A stretch of 17,784 nucleotides of DNA, from the NCBI GenBank assembly GCA_027064745.1, contig JAMOPD010000086.1, positions 1-17,784 on the forward strand, written 5' to 3'. A program made the translations under genes and the position numbers. Positions within the stretch are counted from its first letter, which is position 1. Every line of letters starts with the position of its first letter. Of the stretch, positions 8,283-13,922 are shown piece after piece. This stretch comes from Thermococcaceae archaeon. GTDB taxonomy: Archaea; Methanobacteriota_B; Thermococci; Thermococcales; Thermococcaceae. The notes beneath the pieces are model-generated. The model was not told where the DNA came from. It searched no databases and saw nothing but the letters and a program-made list of their open reading frames with translations.

Positions 8283-9242
8283 ATGGAAGAGATTCTTAGA
8301 GCAATAGAAGAAAAGGACACAAAGAAGGTTGCAAACCTCCTGTACTACAAGGTGGATGACCTGAGCGATGAGGATTTAAAAGAAGCTTTGGAAAAGGCCG
8401 AAAAACTGGCTTTGGAATGTAGAGATTTTGAGTTATATAAACTCGTCGTGTATTACTATCATGAACTCCTTGAAACAGACAAAATACACGAATTTGAAAA
8501 AATAGTTGAAAAAGAGGATAATTTCGATGCTAAATTCAATCTTGCAGACCTATACTTCCTCATCGGAGAATTTGAGAAGAGCCTCGACATATATAGACAG
8601 CTACTTGAAGAAGAGACCGAAAAAGGAAACATGGAAAACATAGCAAAAGTCTACTACAACATGGGACTAATCCATGAAGAGCTACAGGAATACGAGAAGG
8701 CTCTCGAACTGATGGAAAAAGCCAAAGAACTCCTTGAAGAATTAGGAAAAGAGGAAGAGCTCCTTCATGTACGGATATACAGTGGATACATCAAGTTCGA
8801 GATGGGAGAGATAAGCGAGGCAAAAGCTGACTTAGCTGAGGTGTTTCGGCAAGTTCGAAACAAACCCTCCTTGAAGGCACAGGTGCATTTGGCATATGAG
8901 GAAATCTTTGAGGAAGAGGACAACTATGATGGAGCCTTTCAAGAGTGCTTCTATGCTATGCTTGAAGCTAAAAACTCTGAATATGAGGATGTGGCATTTG
9001 ACGCGTTCATAGATGTGATTTGGCAACTTATGGTGGAGGATAATTTTGAGCTAATATACAAGAACATGGACATGTTCTCCAAAGGAATACCTGAAATGGG
9101 AGACTTCTTCGAGGCCATAAAGGCAATAGCTCTGTATAAAGATGGAAAAATCGGTTTGGAAAAGGCGAGTGAAGCTGTCTCCAAAGTTAAGGATAGACGT
9201 TTGCTGGATCTCCTTGAGTTTCTCAGTGAGGCTGAAGCCTGA
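8283..9242 (+). CDS. Tetratricopeptide-repeat protein
   Basis: A 319-residue, strongly acidic, nearly all-helical protein. TPR units are visible around residues 81-114 (FNLADLYFLIGEFEKSLDIY), 120-153 (AKVYYNMGLIHEELQEYEKA) and about 160-190 (YSGYIKFEMGEISEAKADL), each with the G/A, Y and A positions of the repeat; the N- and C-terminal parts look like degenerate repeats. There is no signal peptide, membrane helix or catalytic motif, so a cytoplasmic protein-interaction scaffold is likely; the partner is unknown. The ATG at 8283 is used because GAGGTG lies seven bases upstream and the in-frame extension to 8229 crosses the TATA box. A GNAT acetyltransferase gene follows after 15 bp. Confidence 0.87.
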   Translation: MEEILRAIEEKDTKKVANLLYYKVDDLSDEDLKEALEKAEKLALECRDFELYKLVVYYYHELLETDKIHEFEKIVEKEDNFDAKFNLADLYFLIGEFEKSLDIYRQLLEEETEKGNMENIAKVYYNMGLIHEELQEYEKALELMEKAKELLEELGKEEELLHVRIYSGYIKFEMGEISEAKADLAEVFRQVRNKPSLKAQVHLAYEEIFEEEDNYDGAFQECFYAMLEAKNSEYEDVAFDAFIDVIWQLMVEDNFELIYKNMDMFSKGIPEMGDFFEAIKAIALYKDGKIGLEKASEAVSKVKDRRLLDLLEFLSEAEA

Positions 9243-9257
9243 GTTTGGTGATCTTTA

Positions 9258-10157
9258 ATGGAAATAAGGCTGGGAACCCTTGAAGACGTTAGTGGGATTA
9301 CCGAAACCCATTGCTCTGAGATAGATGAATGGTACCACGGAAAGAGGACAACAAAATCCGCCCTGAACATATTTGAACGATATCTCCATGGCGGACCATG
9401 GATGAGCGTGGAGAGCTGTGCAGTTCATCTCAACAACCTCCTGCTCGAAGGTCATCCCGTCATTGTGGCCGAAGTTGATGGAAAAATCATCGGAGAAGCT
9501 GAACTTCTAATAAGCAAGGAGCCAGTGAATGGGGAGCTCCACAGAATAGCCCATCTGGATGTCATTGAAGTTCATAAAGACTTTAGGAGGCGGGGCATTG
9601 GGAAAGCTCTCATAGATTTTTCGGAAGAAATTGCGAGAGAACGAGGCTGTGATATGCTAACGGTAACTCCTGAGGAGAGAGCTTTGGCATTCTATGAAAA
9701 GCTTGGAATTAAGGAAATCATCTATCGGGGAATCATGGTGGATTTCAACCTTGAGGGGTTTCCTTCAGGAGGGACAGAAATCCAGATAGGAGAATTTCAA
9801 TGGAACAGAATTCAGGAGAAGGAAATGATTCTCGGAAAGTTTCAGAGCTCTTACCATCACTGGTTCTTAGCTTTTAAAGACCGGATAGCCGGAATCGACG
9901 ACAGGCTATATTTTGAGAGTGGCAGATTCGGGAAGAACTATTATGTTCTGGAGAGTAGCTTCTTTGGAAAAGACGTTGCAACAGCATATTCATGGGGAGA
10001 TAGCGTCATTGAGACCCTCCTAACGCTCGGAAACAGGGCAGAGGAACTTGGATTCAGAAAGCTGCGTACCATAATAGGGGTGGAGGAAATAGAGCCGGTG
10101 AAATTCCTGAAGCCTGTGATAACCGGCAAAAGCGTCATACTTGCAAAAAGGCTCTAA
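9258..10157 (+). CDS. GNAT-family N-acetyltransferase
   Basis: A 299-residue protein whose first half is a GNAT domain. Acetyl-CoA-binding motif A is LDVIEVHKDFRRRGIGKAL (about 100-118), preceded by VIVAEVDGKIIGEAEL (about 68-83) and followed by ERALAFYEKLGIKEI (about 140-154), the usual GNAT C-terminal signature. The second half (about 165-299) is longer than a simple GNAT and may be a degenerate second GNAT-like or substrate-recognition domain. The substrate cannot be told from sequence. GGTGAT lies six bases before the ATG. It follows the TPR gene by 15 bp, and its 3' end converges with and slightly overlaps the decayed mobA on the other strand. Confidence 0.88.
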   Translation: MEIRLGTLEDVSGITETHCSEIDEWYHGKRTTKSALNIFERYLHGGPWMSVESCAVHLNNLLLEGHPVIVAEVDGKIIGEAELLISKEPVNGELHRIAHLDVIEVHKDFRRRGIGKALIDFSEEIARERGCDMLTVTPEERALAFYEKLGIKEIIYRGIMVDFNLEGFPSGGTEIQIGEFQWNRIQEKEMILGKFQSSYHHWFLAFKDRIAGIDDRLYFESGRFGKNYYVLESSFFGKDVATAYSWGDSVIETLLTLGNRAEELGFRKLRTIIGVEEIEPVKFLKPVITGKSVILAKRL

Positions 10158-10657
10158 GGTCTTCTTTTCTATTTACATTGAAAAACTCCCTTTCCATTCT
10201 TTAGGACTTCCCTAACAGCCACGTTGAGCATGTTTTCTCCGGAGGAAATTTTCATCCAGAGAATTTCCCTAAATGCCCCTGAATAAACTGCATGAAGCGG
10301 CTCTAGATAACCGGAGGGACACAGACAATCGGTCTATACCGTTCAAACATCTCAATCAGATAATCGACGAACTCAAGATTGATCTTCGGCATGTCTCCAC
10401 CAGCAATAAATACATCACTGTGGCTTAGGGCAGTATATAAGTCCGGCAGGAAACTCATCGACTAGAATCTCAAACCCAAGATGCCTGAGCCATTCTGCAT
10501 TTTCCTTGGAGGTTATGAGGAAGATATCGTCAATCCTCTCTACCTTAAGGAGCCTTTCAATGGTGTATAAAATAAGCGGCTTTCCATCTATCCTGTAAAA
10601 GAGCTTGTTTAACCCAAAACGCTTTGATTTTCCTCCTGCAAGAATCGCAGCCTGCAT
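10135..10657 (-). pseudogene. mobA: Decayed molybdenum cofactor guanylyltransferase (MobA)
   Basis: MobA attaches GMP to molybdopterin. The start at 10657 encodes MQAAILAGGKSKRFGLNK, the nucleotide-binding loop LAGGxSxRFGxNK, then GKPLILYTIERLL and VDEFPAG. The frame then breaks near 10437-10442, and also appears to lack codons where intact MobA usually has a Gly-rich GPxxGIYTAL. It resumes in another frame as YTALSHSDVFIAGGDMP, breaks again near 10309-10314 and continues as YLEPLHAVYSGAFREILW. A third shift in a T-run near 10181-10190 would give FFNVNRKEDL, the usual C-terminal motif, ending at 10135 within the GNAT 3' end. All parts together are close to full length. There is no ribosome binding site, and the tnpB element begins about 18 bp upstream of the ATG. 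Confidence 0.85.
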
Positions 10658-10675
10658 GACTTTTCTTTTTTCAAG

Positions 10676-10695
10676 CCTCGCCCTTTAGGGCGGGG
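10676..10695. repeat. Left-end subterminal hairpin of the tnpB element
   Basis: CCTCGCCC and GGGCGGGG form an 8-bp stem (one T-G pair) with loop TTTA. IS200/IS605 ends carry such imperfect hairpins as TnpA recognition structures. It sits just upstream of the mobA start. Confidence 0.75.
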
Positions 10696-10735
10696 TACAG
10701 GGTTCAAAAAGGCAACAAACAAGGAAAGCAAAAAG

Positions 10736-10743
10736 TATTTAAA
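10736..10743 (+). promoter_or_regulatory. TATA box of the RHH-tnpB transcript
   Basis: TATTTAAA lies about 40 nt before the GTG start of the RHH gene. Predicted start is near 10767, followed by GGGTGAT as ribosome binding site. Confidence 0.6.
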
Positions 10744-10779
10744 CCATTAACACCATAATACACTATAGGGTGATTAATT

Positions 10780-10935
10780 GTGAAAAGGCTCGACGTGTAC
10801 ATCCCCGACGAACTGGACAAAAAGTTCAGAGAAACCGTTAGAAGAAAGTACGGGAACAGAAGGGGCGCCTTAAGCATAGCCGTAGAACAGGCAATCAGAA
10901 ACTGGATCAAAAAAGTCGAGGAAGAGGAAGGATGA
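10780..10935 (+). CDS. Small ribbon-helix-helix (CopG/Arc-like) protein encoded upstream of tnpB
   Basis: A 51-residue basic protein. It opens with KRLDVYIPDELDKKF, the beta-strand plus first helix of ribbon-helix-helix proteins, then a GNRRGALSIAVEQAIRNWI second helix, which is the typical RHH layout; it should bind DNA as a dimer. The start is the GTG at 10780 with GGGTGAT five bases upstream. Its TGA overlaps the tnpB ATG as ATGA, so the two are translationally coupled. A plausible role is autoregulation of the element or binding of its left end, but nothing in the sequence proves a target. Confidence 0.83.
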   Translation: MKRLDVYIPDELDKKFRETVRRKYGNRRGALSIAVEQAIRNWIKKVEEEEG

Positions 10936-12245
10936 AGAGGAGCATAACAGTAAAACTCCAGCCCTCAAAAGAACAAGAGAGAATCCTTTTCGAGATAGCC
11001 CAAGCAACAGCGCTAATCTGGAATAAAATCAACTATGAGAGATTAAAACAGTTCAAAAAATTCGGCAAAATAAACTTCGCGACAACAGAAAAAGAAGCCT
11101 ATTACACCTTCAAAGACTGGGTTGGCGGCTCAACAGTCCAACAACTGGCCAGAAAGAACGCTGAAGCCTGGCGGAGCTTCTTCACCCTCAACAGAAAGAA
11201 AAAGAAGGGAGAACTCTCCTCTTGGTTCAAGCCAAGACCGCCGAAATTCATCAGAGAAAAACACGGGAGAAAACTCTTCATAATCCCCTTGAGGAACGAC
11301 CAGTATCGAATTGAGGGTAACGTTATCGAGCTGAGGCGCCTCGGAAAGTTTGGACGATTAAAAATCCAGTTCAAGGGGAGAATTCACTTGAAAGGTAAAC
11401 AGGGAAGGCTAGAAATTACCTACGATGATGTTAAACGCAAGTGGCATGCTCACATTAGTTATACTGTCGAAGAGAAGTTAAAGGGCAATTCTTGGGTCAA
11501 AGTTCCGAGAGAACCGAAGGGAAATCTTTCTGCAGGGATAGACTTGGGTATAAACAATTTGATGGCAGTTTATGTTGAAAACGGTAAAAGCTTCCTCGTG
11601 AATGGAAGACCATTAAAGAGCATTGATTTCTACTGGCGGAAGAAGATTGCCAAGTACCAGTCAAAACTCAACAAGTCTGGCTGTAAAAAGAGTAGAAAAC
11701 TCAAAAGAATGCACGAGAAGGCAAAACTCCAAGCAAGGCATTATATTAACACGGCAGTTAGGCAGACAGTTAGAAGACTTTATAGGTTGGGAGTGAGCAA
11801 AATCATCGTTGGTTATCCTAAAGAGATCGCAAGGGAACCAGACAAGGGGAGAAAACAAAACTTCATCCTCTCCCACGTGTGGCGGTTTAATTATGTCATT
11901 AAACGTTTAACTGAAGTTGCCGAAGAGTATGGTATTAGTGTTGTGGTTGTGAATGAGGCTTTTACTTCTAAGGTTTGCCCCGTCTGCGGCCAACGCCACT
12001 CAAATGGTAGGTTCGTTAGAGGTTTGTTTAAGTGTCCCGCAACGGGGCTTGTTTTTAACGCTGACTTAGTTGGAGCGTTTAACATTTTGCGCAAAGTTAG
12101 AACCATAACCCCGAATTTGGGCGGTTTGTACGCTCAGAGGCGGGGTAACGGGGGGAAGACCCTCCCCGAGAGGTTCGAAGAACCCGTTTTAATGGGTTCA
12201 TTGATGAGAACCCCTCAAACCTCCCCGTCACTGGCGAGGGGTTAA
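10932..12245 (+). CDS. tnpB: TnpB-family RNA-guided nuclease of an IS200/IS605-type element
   Basis: A 437-residue full-length TnpB, an RNA-guided RuvC endonuclease. The N-terminal domain opens KRSITVKLQPSKEQERILFE. The RuvC-like core starts AGIDLGINNLMAVY (catalytic Asp204), and the last catalytic Asp is D378 in NADLVGAFNIL. The usual second catalytic residue (motif v-v-E-dL) is missing: the equivalent segment reads IIVGYPKEI with Gly294. Instead Glu342 occurs in NEAFTSKVCPVCG, where most TnpBs have Pro. The zinc finger keeps C349, C352 and C368, but the fourth Cys is Thr371. The last codons overlap the GC-rich hairpins expected to be omega-RNA scaffold. The ATG overlaps the RHH stop. There is no frameshift, so it may be active. 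Confidence 0.93.
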   Translation: MKRSITVKLQPSKEQERILFEIAQATALIWNKINYERLKQFKKFGKINFATTEKEAYYTFKDWVGGSTVQQLARKNAEAWRSFFTLNRKKKKGELSSWFKPRPPKFIREKHGRKLFIIPLRNDQYRIEGNVIELRRLGKFGRLKIQFKGRIHLKGKQGRLEITYDDVKRKWHAHISYTVEEKLKGNSWVKVPREPKGNLSAGIDLGINNLMAVYVENGKSFLVNGRPLKSIDFYWRKKIAKYQSKLNKSGCKKSRKLKRMHEKAKLQARHYINTAVRQTVRRLYRLGVSKIIVGYPKEIAREPDKGRKQNFILSHVWRFNYVIKRLTEVAEEYGISVVVVNEAFTSKVCPVCGQRHSNGRFVRGLFKCPATGLVFNADLVGAFNILRKVRTITPNLGGLYAQRRGNGGKTLPERFEEPVLMGSLMRTPQTSPSLARG

Positions 12246-12272
12246 CTCGTTGGAACCCTCGCAAAGGGGAGG
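12180..12272 (+). ncRNA. Candidate omega-RNA scaffold at the tnpB 3' end
   Basis: TnpB omega RNAs come from the 3' end of tnpB and the right end of the element. Here GAACCC/GGGTTC (12180-12199, loop of 8) is followed by AACCCCTC (12209-12216) pairing with GAGGGGTT (12236-12243). The loop of that stem holds CCTCCCC (12220-12226), complementary to GGGGAGG (12266-12272): a possible H-type pseudoknot. A guide would then begin near 12273. Inferred from base pairing only; CCTC (12257-12260) with GAGG (12269-12272) is a competing local hairpin. Confidence 0.5.
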
Positions 12273-12298
12273 AGGTCAGAGCGAATAGATAGTATTGG

Positions 12299-12338
12299 GT
12301 TTATAACCTTAGTATTACATTTCCAAAGGTTTATTTTT
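12299..12338 (+). promoter_or_regulatory. hypC promoter: SurR-type core site and TATA box
   Basis: GTT-TAT-AAC (12299-12307) matches the SurR core motif GTTn3AAC; the extension expected after n5 (GTT) reads TAT, so only the core is present. TTTATTTTT (12330-12338) is the TATA-like element, about 34-42 nt before the hypC ATG. The operator lies upstream of the TATA box, the activating arrangement. Confidence 0.65.
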
Positions 12339-12371
12339 GCTCCATCCGAATTTTTAGCAGAGGTGAAAAAA

Positions 12372-12596
12372 ATGTGTCTTGCAGTTCCGGCCAGGGTTGT
12401 GGAGATCAGGGATAAGGTTGCCATCGTGGATTTCGGTGGAATCAGGAGAGAGGCGAGACTTGATTTGCTGCCTGATGTTAAGGTAGGGGATTACGTTATA
12501 GTCCACACAGGCTTTGCCATCGAGAAACTCGACGAAAAACAGGCTCTTGAAAGTCTGAAGGCATGGGAAGAAATCATGCAAGTTCTGGGGGAGTGA
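12372..12596 (+). CDS. hypC: Hydrogenase maturation chaperone HypC
   Basis: HypC is the small scaffold and chaperone that, with HypD, assembles the Fe(CN)2CO group and delivers it to the NiFe hydrogenase large subunit. The 74-residue product begins MCLAVPARVVEI. The Cys after the initiator Met is the iron-binding residue of the family, so the start must be the ATG at 12372 (GGTG six bases upstream) and not the in-frame GTG at 12363. IVDFGGIRREARLDLL and VGDYVIVHTGFAIEKLDE are the remaining family signatures. hypD starts 3 bp after its stop. It is the first hyp gene, immediately downstream of the tnpB element. Confidence 0.96.
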   Translation: MCLAVPARVVEIRDKVAIVDFGGIRREARLDLLPDVKVGDYVIVHTGFAIEKLDEKQALESLKAWEEIMQVLGE

Positions 12597-12599
12597 AGG

Positions 12600-13712
12600 A
12601 TGCTTGATTTGAAAATCTTTGAAAACCGCGAGCTGGCCCAGAAGATTCTCCAAGCCATCAGAAGGGAGGCTGAAAGGATAGAAAGGGAAGTCCGGCTGAT
12701 GCACGTCTGTGGAACCCATGAGGACACGGTAACGAGGAGCGGGATAAGATCACTCCTTCCTGAGAATGTTAAAATAGTCAGCGGACCGGGATGTCCTGTC
12801 TGCATAACCCCAGTTGAAGACATTGTGAGAATGCAGGAGATAATGAGGAAAGCGAGAGAAAAGGGTGATGAAATAATTCTCACAACATTCGGTGATATGT
12901 ATAAGATTCCAACGCCCAGAGGGAGCTTTTCAGACCTCAAAGGAGAAGGTTATGACATCAGGATAGTGTATTCAATCTATGACACTTACAAAATTGCCAG
13001 AGAAAACCCCGACAGGCTTGTTGTCCACTTCTCCCCCGGCTTTGAGACAACGACTGCACCAGCCGCGGGAATGCTCGAAACGGTTGCAGGGGAAAAACTA
13101 GAGAATTTTAAAATTTACTCTGTTCACCGCTTAACTCCTCCGGCCGTTGAAGCTCTCGTAAAGCAGGGAACAGTCTTCGACGGACTCATTACCCCCGGTC
13201 ATGTCTCCACAATAATAGGAGTTAAGGGCTGGGAGTACATAACAAGTGAATACGGGATTCCGCAGGTCATTGCGGGCTTTGAACCGGTCGATTTCCTGAT
13301 TGGAGTTCTGCTTCTCCTCAGGATGATACGGGATGGAGAGGCGAGAATTGAGAATGAATATACCCGTGCCGTCAGATACGAGGGGAATACAAAGGCTCAG
13401 GAGTTAATTGACAGATTCTTTGAGGTAAAAGATGCTAAATGGAGGGCCCTTGGGGTTATTCCGGCGAGTGGATTGGAGCTCAGGGGGGAATGGAAAGATC
13501 TCGATATCAAAAATATCTACAAGGTCAAGGTTCCCAAGCTTCCCGACCTTGAAAAGGGCTGCCTGTGTGGGGCTGTTCTCAGGGGAATGGCATTACCAAC
13601 AGACTGTCCGCTCTTCGGAAAGGAATGCACTCCACGCCATCCAGTTGGGCCTTGTATGGTGTCCTACGAGGGAACATGCAGCATATTCTACAAATACGGT
13701 GCTTTGTTCTGA
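12600..13712 (+). CDS. hypD: Hydrogenase maturation protein HypD
   Basis: HypD is the iron-sulfur protein on which the Fe(CN)2CO unit is put together with HypC. The 370-residue product has the expected conserved parts: MHVCGTHEDTV (Cys37), GPGCPVC (Cys65, Cys68), HFSPGFETTTAP, GFEPVDFL, and a C-terminal cluster-binding segment with CLCG, DCPLFGKEC and GPCMVSYEGTC that ligates the [4Fe-4S] cluster. All expected cysteines are present. The ATG at 12600 has GGAGTGA just upstream, overlapping the end of hypC. Unlike many genomes, hypE does not follow directly; a 210-bp spacer with operators precedes hypF. Confidence 0.97.
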   Translation: MLDLKIFENRELAQKILQAIRREAERIEREVRLMHVCGTHEDTVTRSGIRSLLPENVKIVSGPGCPVCITPVEDIVRMQEIMRKAREKGDEIILTTFGDMYKIPTPRGSFSDLKGEGYDIRIVYSIYDTYKIARENPDRLVVHFSPGFETTTAPAAGMLETVAGEKLENFKIYSVHRLTPPAVEALVKQGTVFDGLITPGHVSTIIGVKGWEYITSEYGIPQVIAGFEPVDFLIGVLLLLRMIRDGEARIENEYTRAVRYEGNTKAQELIDRFFEVKDAKWRALGVIPASGLELRGEWKDLDIKNIYKVKVPKLPDLEKGCLCGAVLRGMALPTDCPLFGKECTPRHPVGPCMVSYEGTCSIFYKYGALF

Positions 13713-13730
13713 GGGTTCGGGCACCCATCC

Positions 13731-13817
13731 AGTTTTAACTTTTGGTTTTTTAGAATTGGTACTGTCAGGATAAGTCAGAGTGCCCGCCTAATTGGAAACT
13801 TATGAATGCTCTGAAAG
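13731..13817. repeat. Upstream, degenerate copy of the hypF promoter repeat
   Basis: Positions 13731-13755 and 13798-13817 match the functional promoter copy at 13857-13900. The second part is 16 of 20 identical, with transitions only (TATAAAT there, TATGAAT here). The copy is split by about 40 bp containing a GGTACTGTCAGGATAAGTC end. Its SurR-like site has two instead of three spacer bases (GTT-TT-AAC), so it is probably dead. Confidence 0.7.
13756..13795. mobile_element. Solo end of an insertion sequence or MITE
   Basis: GGTACTGTCAGGATAAGTC (13758-13776) continues AGAGTGCCCGCC and closely parallels the left end of the 8142-8220 element. No matching right end follows. AATTGG occurs at both edges (13754-13759 and 13790-13795), possibly a target duplication. 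The first bases GGTACTGT recall IS6-family ends, but the family is not proven. Confidence 0.55.
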
Positions 13818-13831
13818 TCTTTCTCTGAGCC

Positions 13832-13890
13832 AACCTTTGGTTTAAAACTCCCCTCTAGTTTTTAACTTTTGGTTTTAGAAACCTATAAAT
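13832..13890 (+). promoter_or_regulatory. hypF promoter with two full SurR-type operators
   Basis: GTT-TTT-AAC-TTTTG-GTT (13858-13874) is an exact match to the extended SurR motif GTTn3AACn5GTT. AAC-CTTTG-GTT-TAA-AAC (13832-13848) is an exact match in the opposite orientation. Both lie directly upstream of the TATA box CTATAAAT (13883-13890), where SurR activates. Transcription should start near 13910, just before the GGTGAG ribosome binding site. Confidence 0.82.
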
Positions 13891-13922
13891 GCCCCGAAAG
13901 AAAAGAGAAAAGCGGTGAGAAG

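Larger units (their letters stand above)
10676..12272 (+). mobile_element. TnpB-only IS200/IS605-type (IS1341-like) element with RHH gene
   Basis: The element carries a ribbon-helix-helix gene and tnpB and no TnpA transposase. Left end: hairpin CCTCGCCC-TTTA-GGGCGGGG (10676-10695). Right end: GC-rich structured DNA overlapping and following the tnpB stop, to about 12272. Exact ends are inferred from structure; 10671 and 12280 are possible outer limits. It separates mobA (minus strand) from hypC (plus strand). Confidence 0.7.

Noticed and set aside
12299..12310. GGTTTATAACC as the hypC TATA box
   Set aside because: It is too far (over 60 nt) from the ATG with a better TATA at 12330-12338; it fits a SurR core site. 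It could still be a lost mobA TATA on the other strand.
12363..12371. GTG start for hypC
   Set aside because: HypC needs Cys directly after the initiator Met, which only the ATG at 12372 provides.
13869..13922. Upstream in-frame extension of hypF
   Set aside because: It would start before the TATA box and add residues ahead of the acylphosphatase domain; the ATG at 13923 has a proper GGTGAG.
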